This document shows, piece by piece, positions 25,934 through 34,905 of a stretch of 64,000 nucleotides of DNA. Where the stretch lies: the NCBI GenBank assembly GCA_016872605.1, contig VGZI01000001.1:1-64000 (forward strand), read 5' to 3'. The notes beneath the pieces were generated by a model, which saw nothing but the letters and a program-made list of their open reading frames with translations, ran no database searches and was not told the origin of the DNA. Every line of letters begins with the position of its first letter. Position 1 is the first letter of the stretch. Source of the stretch: Planctomycetota bacterium. GTDB taxonomy: Bacteria > Planctomycetota > Planctomycetia > Gemmatales > Gemmataceae. The translations under genes and the position numbers were made by a program.

Positions 25934-27760
25934 ATGACCCGCAAAACGAGCCATATTCGCAACTTTTCGATCATTGCCCACATCGATCACGGCAAGAGCA
26001 CGCTGGCGGATCAGTTTCTCCTCAAAACCGGCACGATCACTGAACGCGAATTCCAGAACCAACTCCTCGATTCGATGGACCTCGAACGCGAGCGCGGCAT
26101 CACGATTCGCATGCATCCGGTGACGATCTACTACAGGGGTCAGGGGTCAGGGGTCAGGGGTCAGGAAGAGGTCACCTATGAGTTGAATCTCATCGACACC
26201 CCCGGCCACGTCGATTTTTCGTACGAAGTGTCGCGCAGTCTTGCCGCCTGCGAAGGGGTCATCCTGCTCGTCGACGCGTTCCAGGGCGTACAGGCTCAGA
26301 CCGTTGCGAACGCGTATTTGGCCATGGAGCACGACCTGAAAATTGTGCCCGTGCTCAACAAAATCGATCTGCAGATCACGAGAGCCGACGCCGTCATCGC
26401 GGAGATGGAAACGGCCCTCGGCATCGATCCGGCCGAGGTGCTTCGCGCCAGCGGCAAGGCGGGCATCGGCATCGACGAGGTGCTGCAAGCCATCGTCGAT
26501 CGTGTTCCTACACCGCCGGGCAACCCCGACGATCCCTTGCGCGCCCTTGTCTACAACAGCCATTTTGATGTCTATCGAGGCGTCGTCATCTATGTGCGCG
26601 TCAAGGAAGGCCGCATCGCCAAGGGGATGAAGATCAAGCTGATGAGCACCGGCAACGAACACGACGTGCTCGAGATCGGCCAATTCCGCCCCGGCATGGT
26701 TCCATGCAGCGAACTGATCGCCGGCCAGGTCGGCTACGTCATGGCCCAGATCAAAACGCTGTCCGATGTCCACATCGGCGACACCGTCACCGAGGCCGAA
26801 CGTGCGGCCGTGCAGGCTCTGCCGGGCTACAAGGAGCCCAAGCCCATGGTGTTTTCCGGGCTATATCCCGTCAACAACCATGAATTCGAGGACCTGCGCG
26901 AGGCGCTCGGCAAGCTCAAGCTCAACGATTCCAGCTTCACCTATCAACCCGAAAACTCCGAAGGCCTCGGCTTCGGCTTCCGCTGCGGCTTCCTTGGCAT
27001 GCTCCATCGCGAGATCATTCAGCAGCGTATCGAGCGCGACTCCGGCCTTGACCTCGTCACGACCGCGCCCAACGTCACCTATGAAGTTCTCAAACGTGAC
27101 GGTGAGATCGTCAGCATCGACAACCCACAAAAAGTCCCTGACGGCGGCCAAATCGAAGAGTTCCGCGAACCGATCGTCAAGGCCAGCTTCCTCGTCCCGA
27201 GCGAAAACATCGGCGACATCATGAAGCTGTGCACCGACCGCCGCGGCGTCTTCATTCGCACCGAATACCTCAGCCCGACGCGCGCGATCATCGTCTACGA
27301 AATGCCGCTCGCCGAGGTTATCTACGACCTTTACGACAAGCTGAAGTCCGTGACGCACGGTTACGGCACCATGGATTACGACATCCTCGGCTTCCGCGCT
27401 GCCGATCTAGTGCGGCTCGATATCCTCGTGCACGGCAAACGCGTGGATGCACTTTCCATCATCGTCCATCGCGCCTTCGCCGACCAGCGTGGCCGCAAAC
27501 TGGTCAAGAAACTGCGGGGCGAGATCGATCGGCACATGTTCGAAATTGCGCTGCAAGCGGCGATCGGCAGCCGTATCATCGCCCGCGAGACAATCGCTCC
27601 GATGCGCAAGAACGTGACGGCGAAATGCTACGGCGGCGACATCACCCGCAAGCGCAAACTCTGGGCCAAGCAAGCCGCCGGCAAGAAACGCATGAAACAA
27701 GTGGGCCAGGTCGAAATTCCCCAAGAGGCGTTCCTCGCGGTGCTGGAATCGGATCAGTAA
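25934..27760 (+). CDS. lepA: Elongation factor 4 (LepA)
   Basis: A 608-residue ribosome-dependent GTPase that remodels stalled or early elongation complexes. G1 is AHIDHGKST, G3 is DTPGH, G4 is NKID, and the C-terminal LepA domain contains KCYGGDITRKRKLWAKQAAG KKRMK. The start MTRKTSHIRNFSIIAHIDHG matches the family; ATG 25928 is an alternative. Oddly, the loop before G3 carries YYRGQGSGVRGQEE, encoded by four 7-bp AGGGGTC repeats, where family members have only a short turn. Confidence 0.95.
   Translation: MTRKTSHIRNFSIIAHIDHGKSTLADQFLLKTGTITEREFQNQLLDSMDLERERGITIRMHPVTIYYRGQGSGVRGQEEVTYELNLIDTPGHVDFSYEVSRSLAACEGVILLVDAFQGVQAQTVANAYLAMEHDLKIVPVLNKIDLQITRADAVIAEMETALGIDPAEVLRASGKAGIGIDEVLQAIVDRVPTPPGNPDDPLRALVYNSHFDVYRGVVIYVRVKEGRIAKGMKIKLMSTGNEHDVLEIGQFRPGMVPCSELIAGQVGYVMAQIKTLSDVHIGDTVTEAERAAVQALPGYKEPKPMVFSGLYPVNNHEFEDLREALGKLKLNDSSFTYQPENSEGLGFGFRCGFLGMLHREIIQQRIERDSGLDLVTTAPNVTYEVLKRDGEIVSIDNPQKVPDGGQIEEFREPIVKASFLVPSENIGDIMKLCTDRRGVFIRTEYLSPTRAIIVYEMPLAEVIYDLYDKLKSVTHGYGTMDYDILGFRAADLVRLDILVHGKRVDALSIIVHRAFADQRGRKLVKKLRGEIDRHMFEIALQAAIGSRIIARETIAPMRKNVTAKCYGGDITRKRKLWAKQAAGKKRMKQVGQVEIPQEAFLAVLESDQ
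26135..26165 (+). repeat. AGGGGTC tandem repeat inside lepA
   Basis: Four consecutive 7-bp units plus AGG lie within the coding sequence and encode RGQGSGVRGQ. The same GGGGTCAG-type units occur just after lepA (27764-27800) and in the repeat at 60057-60177. Confidence 0.9.
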
Positions 27761-27832
27761 CCAGGGGTCAAATGTCAGAGGTCGGAGGTCAGGGGTTTCG
27801 CACCGATAAGCCCGAGCAACGAGGAAGTGCTA

Positions 27833-28864
27833 ATGCCATTCGATGTTGTCACCTTCGGCGAAGCGATGATTCGTCTGAGCCCGCCCAATTTCATGCGCTT
27901 CGAACAATCGCCAACGCTGGACATGAAAGTCGGCGGCGCGGAGCTCAACACCGCGGTCGGGTTGGCGAGGCTTGGCCATTCCGCCGCCTGGGTGTCCCGG
28001 CTGACCAACAATCCGCTCGGAAAACTGATCGCCAACAAGGCGCGCGAAGCCGGCGTATCGAGCGAGCACATCGTCTGGACGAATGACGATCGCGTCGGCG
28101 TTTATTTCCTCGAGTTCGGCGCCGCTCCGCGTGCTTCGAGCGTCATCTACGACCGCAAAGGCGCCGCCATCGCCAACATCAAGCCCGGCATGGTTCCCTG
28201 GGCGAACGTTTTCGCCGGCACGAAATGGTTCCATGTCACCGGCATCACGCCGGGCCTGAGCGCGTCGGCCGCCGAAGTCACCAAGGAGGCTCTGATCGCC
28301 GCCAAGGCCGCCGGCGTTCGCACCAGCATCGACCTGAACTACCGCGTCAAGCTTTGGACTCCAGCCGAGGCCGGCAAGTGCATGGCCGAGCTGATGCAGT
28401 ACTGCGACGTGCTGATCACGACCGAAGAGGACATCGAACGAGTCTTCGGCATCAAGGGGAAGAACTACGAAGAAGCTGCCGACCTGACGGCGAAGAAGTA
28501 CAACCTCAAGATCGTCGCCATTACGCTTCGTGAGAATCCGCTGGTCTGGAAGAACTCGTGGACGGCGATGGCTTACCGATCCCCCTTCGCCCCTTGGGGG
28601 AGAGGGGTTGGGGGTGAGGGGAATGCGGCGCAGATCCTGCGCACCAAGACCTACGAGGTCGAGATCGTCGACCGCCTCGGCGCCGGCGACTCCTTCGCCG
28701 CCGGCTTCATCCACGGGATGCTCGAAGGCGACTTGCAACGTTCCCTCGACTTCGGCGTCGCCATGAGCGCCCTGAAACACTCGATCCCCGGCGACTTCGC
28801 CTGGGTCACGCGCGACGAAGTCGAAGCGATGCTCAAGGGCGGGGGGTTGCGGATTAGCCGATGA
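27833..28864 (+). CDS. PfkB-family sugar kinase, 2-keto-3-deoxygluconate kinase-like
   Basis: A 343-residue ribokinase-fold enzyme. The N-terminal VVTFGEAMIRLSPPNFMRFE and VGGAELNTAVGLARLG match KdgK. The catalytic and anion-hole motif is DRLGAGDSFAAGF with D286. It likely phosphorylates 2-keto-3-deoxygluconate in hexuronate breakdown. ATG 27833 has GAGGA seven bases upstream. Residues 250-263 (SPFAPWGRGVGGEG) are an in-frame palindromic element inserted between two strands. The lepA-kdgK gap carries TCAGAGGTC-type repeats. Confidence 0.88.
   Translation: MPFDVVTFGEAMIRLSPPNFMRFEQSPTLDMKVGGAELNTAVGLARLGHSAAWVSRLTNNPLGKLIANKAREAGVSSEHIVWTNDDRVGVYFLEFGAAPRASSVIYDRKGAAIANIKPGMVPWANVFAGTKWFHVTGITPGLSASAAEVTKEALIAAKAAGVRTSIDLNYRVKLWTPAEAGKCMAELMQYCDVLITTEEDIERVFGIKGKNYEEAADLTAKKYNLKIVAITLRENPLVWKNSWTAMAYRSPFAPWGRGVGGEGNAAQILRTKTYEVEIVDRLGAGDSFAAGFIHGMLEGDLQRSLDFGVAMSALKHSIPGDFAWVTRDEVEAMLKGGGLRISR
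28581..28621 (+). repeat. In-frame GRGxGGEG element inside the sugar kinase gene
   Basis: C-rich left arm (CCCCCTTCGCCCC) and G-rich right arm (TTGGGGGTGAGGGG) flank GGGGGAGAGG. The element encodes SPFAPWGRGVGGEG and is absent from the normal enzyme architecture. Confidence 0.85.
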
Positions 28865-28912
28865 AATATCGGCCGCACATTCTTCATTCCCTCGGTTAAA
28901 GGGGGGAAGCAA

Positions 28913-28972
28913 ATGTTTCGGATGCTAATCGGTTCGATATTGGCTGCGGTCGCAATCCTGACCGACACATGA
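28913..28972 (+). CDS. Possible 19-residue hydrophobic peptide
   Basis: ATG 28913 is preceded by a strong purine-rich site (AAAGGGGGGAAG) and encodes MFRMLIGSILAAVAILTDT, a single hydrophobic segment, before TGA. It may be a small membrane peptide or the stub of a lost exported protein. It ends at the edge of a reverse-strand terminator. Confidence 0.3.
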   Translation: MFRMLIGSILAAVAILTDT

Positions 28973-29010
28973 AAAAAGCCGCTTGCAACATCGAAGCTGC
29001 AAGCGGCTTT
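28971..29010 (-). terminator. Intrinsic terminator for the DUF1552 gene
   Basis: A 13-bp perfect stem (28975-28987 with 28998-29010) with a 10-base loop. On the minus strand it is followed by six T residues. Confidence 0.88.
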
Positions 29011-29044
29011 GAAGGTTATCAATACGACAAAAAAGCGAGACTCC

Positions 29045-30376
29045 TTACGTCAAATTCGCCAACCGGCCTGTCGAGTCGCCCAGGCGTTCGACGGAACTGC
29101 CGATGCGGTCGAGCATCGAGACCCAGAGGTTGTTCAGCGGAGTGTTGAAGGCATAGCGGACATGGCGGCTGGCGCGGATGGTGCCGGAGCCTCGACCGAT
29201 CAGGAGGACGGGCAGGTCGTCGTGGTTATGGCGGTTGCCGTCGGAGTTGCCTGAGCCGTAGGCGATCATGCAGTTGTCGAGCAGCGTGCCGTCGCCTTCG
29301 CGGATGTTCTTCAGGCGATTGACGAAGTAGGCGAGCTGCGTGACGTGAAAGCGGTTGATGGTCGCGATCTTCTGCATTTTGGCCCGGTCGTTGCCATGAT
29401 GCGACAGATCGTGGTGGCCTTCGCGGACATCGATGAAACCGTAGGGGCGGTTGCTTCCTTCGTTGGCGAAGACGAAGGAACTGACGCGCGTGATGTCAGC
29501 CTGGAAAGCGAGGACCAAGAGGTCGCTCAGGATGCGAAGATGTTCTTGGTAGCTCTGCGGAATGCCGGTCGGCTGCGCCATGTTCGGGCGTGGCGGTTCG
29601 GGCATGCGTGCGGCGCGTTCGATGCGTTCCTCGATGTCGCGGATCGAGGTCATGTATTCGTCGAGCCGACGGCGATCGTTGGCGCCGAGGTTCGGCTGCA
29701 GGGAGTTAGCGTCTTCGCGGACGAAGTCGAGGATGCTGCGGCGATTGCGGTCGCGGCGAGCCCGGTCTGCGTCGTTGCCCGTTGCGAACAGACGATCGAA
29801 CACCAAACGCGGATTGTTGAGCTTCGGCACCGGCGTGGTAGCGGAACGCCAGGAGATCGTTGAGGAGTACGCACAGCTGTAACCGGAATCGCAGTTGCCC
29901 GCCAAAGCGCTTGGATCGCAGCCGATCTCGAGCGAGCCGAGGCGTGTCTGATTGCCGATGCGGCTGGCAGCCACTTGGTCGACCGAGATGCCGGCGCGGA
30001 TGTCGCTGCCGTCGGTCTTGCGAGGCTGAGCACCGGTGAGGAAGGCGGCCATGGCGCGAGCGTGATCACCCGCCCCGTCGCCATTGGGGCGAGCCTTGTC
30101 CGCCGTCAAACCCGTAAGCACATTGACGTATTCGCGCACATCGGCGAGTGGCTCCAGGATGCGCGGGAGCGTGAAGTCGGTTCCTGTCGCGCTGGGCGTC
30201 CAGTCGGCCATGTTCTTGCCGTTGGGCACGTAAAGAAACGCCATGCGAACCGGCACGCGATTGCTCGCCTGGGCTTGCGCCCACGGGCTAAAGGGCCCCA
30301 TCGCTTCAAGCCAGGGAAGCGCGATCGAGGCGCCCAGACCTTTGAGCACAGTTCGGCGCGAAAGCAAACTCGTCAT
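29045..30376 (-). CDS. DUF1552 family exported protein
   Basis: A 443-residue planctomycete DUF1552 protein of unknown function, related in architecture to DUF1501. It has a twin-arginine-type N-terminus (SRRTVLKGLGASIALPWLEA). Conserved blocks include RMAFLYVPNGKNMADWTP, GDHARAMAAFLTGAQPRKTD, GCAYSSTISWRS-type segments and a closing AYGSGNSDGNRHNHDDLPVL. Such genes usually follow a DUF1592/DUF1588 cytochrome gene; none lies upstream here. It ends in its own terminator. Confidence 0.9.
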   Translation of the reverse strand: MTSLLSRRTVLKGLGASIALPWLEAMGPFSPWAQAQASNRVPVRMAFLYVPNGKNMADWTPSATGTDFTLPRILEPLADVREYVNVLTGLTADKARPNGDGAGDHARAMAAFLTGAQPRKTDGSDIRAGISVDQVAASRIGNQTRLGSLEIGCDPSALAGNCDSGYSCAYSSTISWRSATTPVPKLNNPRLVFDRLFATGNDADRARRDRNRRSILDFVREDANSLQPNLGANDRRRLDEYMTSIRDIEERIERAARMPEPPRPNMAQPTGIPQSYQEHLRILSDLLVLAFQADITRVSSFVFANEGSNRPYGFIDVREGHHDLSHHGNDRAKMQKIATINRFHVTQLAYFVNRLKNIREGDGTLLDNCMIAYGSGNSDGNRHNHDDLPVLLIGRGSGTIRASRHVRYAFNTPLNNLWVSMLDRIGSSVERLGDSTGRLANLT

Positions 30377-30805
30377 TCGTCAGGTCCTTTCGATTACTTG
30401 CCGTCAGGAGGGTAGGCGCGCACGGAGGGTCGTCAACACAAGTATACTACCACATTCAACCCCAGGCCAGGGCAATAGTTTCGGGGACACTGTTCGGGGT
30501 GCACGACATGGTTTGCAAACGGCACGGGAGGGCGAGGCTCCTGCCGAGCCGCGAGCCAGCAAATAATCTGAGTTGACATTACGATGCTGACGCTTCCGGC
30601 TCGGCAGGAGCCTCGCCCTCCCAAAAGGGGCCGCGCAGACCGTGTCGTGCACCCCACTGTTCGGCCCATAGATGAGTTCATGACCACTGTCATTCGGCGC
30701 CACGGGTAGCGACTTTTTGGCGTCTCCTTTTCTTCGGTTGGAACGGTCTAGAAAAAGCAGTGCCGAACCAATTCAGATGAAAACGGCCTGGCGCAGACTC
30801 GGAGA
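30377..30805. other. Intergenic stretch holding MITE copy 2
   Basis: Apart from the MITE at 30497-30654, I see no gene, RNA or strong regulatory site here. Confidence 0.6.
30497..30654. mobile_element. 158-bp MITE, copy 2, with 9-bp target duplication
   Basis: Inverted relative to copy 1 and exactly the same length. The ends are GGGTGCACGACATGG and CCGTGTCGTGCACCC. The 9-mer CACTGTTCG flanks it on both sides (30488-30496 and 30655-30663). Confidence 0.9.
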
Positions 30806-31717
30806 CTATCCGCCATTCACGCGCCTTGTTTCCTTGTATCCCCATTCCCACAACGTGCGTTCCCACAGGAGCTTTCCCGTTTTCTTTTCAACCGCCCTCA
30901 GCAGGCGCGATTCGATGATGCGCCGCGAGGCGGGCAGAGTTTTGACCCAGTCGCCCACATGTTTACCCACTGCAACACTGAAGTCGATCCCGTTCCACTC
31001 CACGCTGGGCGGATAAGCATGCTCTTCAATCCTCCGATCCTTTGACAATGGCTGGGTCCGGATCTTGTCCGTCTCCAGATCGACGACAACAACGCCGCTG
31101 GCTTCTTTCGCGTTGGGGAGGGAGTTGGGTTTTTCAAAAAAAACCGCGTCGGATGCTGCTCGCCAGCGCATCACGAACTCTCCCTTCTCAATCCGTTCCT
31201 CGCACCGATAGCTTCCCTTGACCAGCTCGTCCAAGGCGGCTGACAGAAGTTCCTGCGGGGTCGGCTTGGCCCGCTCCGATTCGGGGACCCATTCGGGCGC
31301 CTCACGCTTGTGTCTGGGCTTATCCTTCAGCCATTCGGGGCCCTTGACCCATTCGGGCAGGACCGGCTCCGTCATCCAGAGCATTCTTCCCTTGGCGTCG
31401 AGGTCCAGGGCGGCGATGCGCAATGGATTGGCGCGCACACGCACCACGAGGGTCCGGCCGTAGACCGCGACCGGCCAATACGTCCCCTCCTCTTTCTTGG
31501 TTTGCCAGAGAGTTTTACCTGTCGCGATATCGATGGCTTCGATTCCGTCTACGGTTTTTGCCACGAAAATCGCTTTCTCGACCGGATCGATAAGCACTCC
31601 GCCCATAAGCGTCAGGACTTCATGGGCTTTCTTTTTTTCCTTGGGCGTCGCAAATGAAGGACTGGGCGTGACGCCGAGGAGGATCGCGATAGCCACGATG
31701 TGGATTGCCGTTTTCAT
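30806..31717 (-). CDS. Secreted PQQ-propeller-like hypothetical protein
   Basis: A 303-residue protein with a signal peptide (MKTAIHIVAIAILLGVTPSP, then SFA). Two PQQ-repeat-like motifs are visible, AIDIATGKTLWQT near residue 70 and EKKTGKLLWERTLWEW near the C-terminus. It has too few repeats for a full eight-bladed propeller, so it may be a degenerate or unusual member. The start at 31717 is set by the signal peptide. Function unknown. Confidence 0.6.
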   Translation of the reverse strand: MKTAIHIVAIAILLGVTPSPSFATPKEKKKAHEVLTLMGGVLIDPVEKAIFVAKTVDGIEAIDIATGKTLWQTKKEEGTYWPVAVYGRTLVVRVRANPLRIAALDLDAKGRMLWMTEPVLPEWVKGPEWLKDKPRHKREAPEWVPESERAKPTPQELLSAALDELVKGSYRCEERIEKGEFVMRWRAASDAVFFEKPNSLPNAKEASGVVVVDLETDKIRTQPLSKDRRIEEHAYPPSVEWNGIDFSVAVGKHVGDWVKTLPASRRIIESRLLRAVEKKTGKLLWERTLWEWGYKETRRVNGG

Positions 31718-31814
31718 CAAGATCGAGCTCTCTGCCCAGTGTCGAATACCGAAGCGAGGCACTGTGCTCTACGCACAAGAATAGACGAGGCAGAGGAGGC
31801 CTTGGTCGTCGATG

Positions 31815-33968
31815 CTACCACTCCCCGCCCTGGATTTGCTTCAGCGTCTCCGCATCGACCGGGGCATACGCGCTGGGCTCCATGGTCCAGCTTGCTCGGC
31901 CTTGCGTCAGGCTGCGGACTTTGTCGGAGTAGTCGAACATCTTCGCCAACGGCACGATCGCTTCGACGACGCGCAGTTTGCCGCGGGTCAGCACCTCGCG
32001 AATCTCGGCTCGCCGGGCGTTCATGTCGGCGGTCACGGGGCCGAGGTAATCTTCGGGGATCATGACCTCGGTGCGCATCACTGGCTCCAGGAGGATCATG
32101 TTGCCTCGCAGCGCCTTATTGACGGCATCGAAGCCGGCGGCCTGGAATGCGACTTCGTTCGATGTCTCCTCTTGCATCTGGGCGCCGCGCAACGTCGCCT
32201 TGACGCCGATGACCGGGTAGCCCAGTTCGCCCGATTGCAGCGCACCGCGAATGCCGCTCTCCGCGGCCTCCATGAGCAAGGGGGGCAGCGTCTCCGGCGG
32301 TATCTGGTTGACCACGACGACCGCACCCTCACCGCCAACGCCTTTCCCACCCGGCGAGGGGTGCGCAATCGGCATGGGCTCGAAGTCGACCGTCAACTTC
32401 GCGAACAAGCCCGTCGCGCCCATCTGCTTGACGCACTCGCCGGTGATCTTGACCGCCTTCTTCAAGGTCTCGCGATAGCTGACGCGCGGCTTCGACACGC
32501 GGACTTTCAGGCGAAAGTCGCGTTCGAGCCGATGTTTCTTCACTTCGAGGTGCAAGACGCCCATGCCGCTCATCAGCATCTGGCCGGTGTCGGCGTCGAG
32601 GCGCCACATGAAGGTCGGGTCCTCGCGCTTGAGTCGATCGAGCGCGTCGGTCAGCTTGTCCTTGTCGCCCGACGAGTCCGGCTCGATCGACATGCTGACG
32701 ACCGCCTCGGCAAAGGTGATCTGCTCAAGCACGATCGGATGCTGCGGGTCGCACAGCGTGTCGCCGGTGATCGAATCCTTTGGGCCGATCACGCCGACGA
32801 TATCCCCCGCATGGGCGATCGGCATGTCCTCGCGGTTCTTCGGGTCGGCGTGGATGTGATAAATCTTGCTCGCGAACTCCTTCACTTCCTTGGGCGGGTT
32901 GAAGAGCCGACAGTGTGGATTGAGCACGCGGCTATTCGCCTTGAGCGTGCCCGAATAGATGCGCACGTAATAAAGGTCGCCGTGCGTGTCGGCCGCGATT
33001 TTGAAGACCAGGCCGGCGAACGGCTCCTTGGCGTCGGGCTTGCGCGATTCCTCTTTGTCCTTTTTCTTCGGATTCTGCCCGCGCACGGGGGGACGTTCGA
33101 GCGGATTGGGCAGGTAGTAGCAGACCGCGTCCATCAGCGGCTGAATGCCGGCGTGCTCGCGTCCCGACCCGCACAGGACCGGCTGAATCTGGCGTGCCAG
33201 CGTCTGCTCGCGAATGACTTGCCGCAGCGTCGCGAGCGGAATCTCCTGGCCTTCGAGATAGGCGGAGGTGATCTTGTCCTTGTCGTCGAACTTGGTCAGC
33301 ACTTCGAAGAGGTACTCGCGCCAGCGCTGCACGTCGGCCTGCATCTCGTCGGGAATCGGCGTGGTGTGAAAGGACTTGCCCTCGGTCTGCGGATCGGGAA
33401 AGTACGCCTTTTGCTCCAGGAGATCGACGACGCCGCGGAACGGCGTGTTCGAATCTTTCACCGACCCCGAGCCGACCGGGATGACCAGCGGGGCCGGCGT
33501 TCCTTCGAGGCGATCCTTGATCTCATTGATGGCATTGTCGAAGTTGGCGCCGACGACATCCATCTTGTTGATGAAAACCATGCGCGGGACTTGATACTTG
33601 TCCGCTTGCCGCCAGACGGTCTCCGACTGAGCTTCGACGCCCTTTTGGGCATCGAAGACGACGACCGCGCCGTCGAGCACGCGCAAGCTGCGTTCCACCT
33701 CGGCCGTGAAGTCGACGTGCCCCGGCGTGTCGATGAGGTTGACGGTGCAATCGCGCCACTTGAACGGGATGCACGCCGAGTAGATCGTGATGCCGCGCTC
33801 TTGCTCTTCGGGATCGTAGTCGGTCTCGGTGGTGCCGGCGTCGACGGTTCCGAGCTTGTGCTTGGCGCCTGCGTAGTAGAGAACGTGATCGGTGGTCGTC
33901 GTCTTGCCCGCGTCGATATGGGCGATGATGCCGATATTGCGAACTTTGTGAAGATCAGTGATTGCCAT
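31815..33968 (-). CDS. fusA: Elongation factor G
   Basis: A 717-residue translational GTPase that drives ribosome translocation. G1 is AHIDAGKTTT, G3 is DTPGHVDF, and G4 is NKMD; domains II-V are complete through FDYSDKVRSLTQGRASWTME. The start MAITDLHKVRNIGIIAHIDA at 33968 is family-like; the upstream extension reads a repeat. Residues about 535-548 (PSPGGKGVGGEG region) are an in-frame palindromic element in the domain IV beginning, where relatives go directly from the EP-rich strand to the next strand. Planctomycetes have several EF-G paralogues, so the exact subfamily is uncertain. Confidence 0.94.
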   Translation of the reverse strand: MAITDLHKVRNIGIIAHIDAGKTTTTDHVLYYAGAKHKLGTVDAGTTETDYDPEEQERGITIYSACIPFKWRDCTVNLIDTPGHVDFTAEVERSLRVLDGAVVVFDAQKGVEAQSETVWRQADKYQVPRMVFINKMDVVGANFDNAINEIKDRLEGTPAPLVIPVGSGSVKDSNTPFRGVVDLLEQKAYFPDPQTEGKSFHTTPIPDEMQADVQRWREYLFEVLTKFDDKDKITSAYLEGQEIPLATLRQVIREQTLARQIQPVLCGSGREHAGIQPLMDAVCYYLPNPLERPPVRGQNPKKKDKEESRKPDAKEPFAGLVFKIAADTHGDLYYVRIYSGTLKANSRVLNPHCRLFNPPKEVKEFASKIYHIHADPKNREDMPIAHAGDIVGVIGPKDSITGDTLCDPQHPIVLEQITFAEAVVSMSIEPDSSGDKDKLTDALDRLKREDPTFMWRLDADTGQMLMSGMGVLHLEVKKHRLERDFRLKVRVSKPRVSYRETLKKAVKITGECVKQMGATGLFAKLTVDFEPMPIAHPSPGGKGVGGEGAVVVVNQIPPETLPPLLMEAAESGIRGALQSGELGYPVIGVKATLRGAQMQEETSNEVAFQAAGFDAVNKALRGNMILLEPVMRTEVMIPEDYLGPVTADMNARRAEIREVLTRGKLRVVEAIVPLAKMFDYSDKVRSLTQGRASWTMEPSAYAPVDAETLKQIQGGEW
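32325..32362 (-). repeat. In-frame GRGxGGEG element inside the EF-G gene
   Basis: On the coding strand CCCCTCGCCGGGTGGGAAAG GCGTTGGCGGTGAGGG encodes PSPGGKGVGGEG, in the same frame as the copies in the sugar kinase and selB genes. Confidence 0.85.
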
Positions 33969-33994
33969 ATTGCGTCCGTGTTCGTTTGTCGTGG

Positions 33995-34064
33995 AGGCAA
34001 GCTGCCAGTTTGTCTCCTCCCGGCGCGTGCCGCTTCCGGGACAAGCTGGCAGCTTGTCCCTGCC
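33995..34064. repeat. Inverted repeat, AAGCTGCCAG family
   Basis: GGCAAGCTGCCAGTTTGTC and GACAAGCTGGCAGCTTGTCC form imperfect arms around CCTCCCGGCGCGTGCCGCTTCC, upstream of the EF-G gene. Confidence 0.7.
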
Positions 34065-34103
34065 AAAAGTCTGCGGTGCATACCACGGGGACAAACAAAA
34101 AAA

Positions 34104-34146
34104 GTCCGTGGTTCGGGGTTAATGTATTTAACCACGCACCACGGAC
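34104..34146. repeat. Inverted repeat, GTCCGTGGT family
   Basis: The arms GTCCGTGGT (34104-34112) and ACCACGGAC (34138-34146) enclose GGTTAA..TTAACC. It is related to the repeat near 17.4 kb. Confidence 0.7.
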
Positions 34147-34247
34147 TACGGACGCAGCCCGGTGAGCGTCGCTGAAGATTTGGTCCGACCAGTGCGGGAT
34201 GCTTGCTCTCGGCAGGCGTGTGATGGCGTGTATTCCGAGTGCTTATG

Positions 34248-34272
34248 ATCACGCGGAGCGTGATGTCTACGA
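34248..34272. repeat. Half copy of the GCGGAGCGTGATGTCTAC repeat
   Basis: GATCACGCGGAGCGTGATGT CTACG is one arm of the family seen in full at 11178-11229. The other arm is missing. Confidence 0.7.
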
Positions 34273-34340
34273 TGGTTCAGCGTATAATCCCATCGACCTG
34301 GCACGATGTCGTTTGCCTGTCGATGGGGCCAAGCGAGCAC

Positions 34341-34889
34341 ATGCAAACTTTTTGGATCGTCCTAGCGGCGGGCTTGATGCTGACCTGGCTGGTGATGGTG
34401 GTGCGCGGACCGCGCGGCCTCAATTCCGCCGGTGCTCTGGTCGTCCTGGGCTACGGTCCCGTGGTTCGCAGTCTGGCTCTTGTGCTAGCGCTGTTGCCGC
34501 CGTTGATCATGATCTACGCCATCTGGGTTTTCCCCTGGCGACGCGAGACGGCGATGAATCTGGCGGGCCTGTGTTTCGCGGGCGTCAGCCTGGTTGCGGG
34601 ACTGCCCCTGATCGAAGCGACGCGCGTTCAGGTCGTGGTGACCGACGAAAGCGTGACGCGCTACTCCCCGTGGCTCGGCGAGGCGACGCTCCGGTGGTCC
34701 GACGTGGAAAGCGTCGACTACTCGTCGCTCAATGCCTGGTTCATCCTCTCGGGGGCCGGCACGTCGATCCGTGTTTCTCGCTTTCTTGGCGGACTTGATG
34801 TCTTCGCAAAGACAATCCACCGCAAAGTTCCACCCGAGCGCTGCTCGGCATCGGCGTCCGCGCTGCTTTCCACTCTTTGCAGTTCATGA
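34341..34889 (+). CDS. Membrane protein with PH-like domain
   Basis: A 182-residue protein. Two or three hydrophobic segments (FWIVLAAGLMLTWLVMVV, SLALVLALLPPLIMIYAIWV, LAGLCFAGVSLVAGLPLI) precede a PH-like beta domain (TDESVTRYSPWLGEATLRWS DVESVDYS, SIRVSRFLGGL). The role is unknown. The start is uncertain: ATG 34341 or 34323. The frame runs upstream through a repeat to 34239, which is unlikely to be translated. Confidence 0.65.
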   Translation: MQTFWIVLAAGLMLTWLVMVVRGPRGLNSAGALVVLGYGPVVRSLALVLALLPPLIMIYAIWVFPWRRETAMNLAGLCFAGVSLVAGLPLIEATRVQVVVTDESVTRYSPWLGEATLRWSDVESVDYSSLNAWFILSGAGTSIRVSRFLGGLDVFAKTIHRKVPPERCSASASALLSTLCSS

Positions 34890-34905
34890 TCGCCGTGTTT
34901 TGAAA

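Noticed and set aside
31812-34175. 787-residue open frame on the plus strand
   Set aside because: It is antisense to the EF-G gene along its whole length; EF-G motifs on the minus strand are unmistakable.
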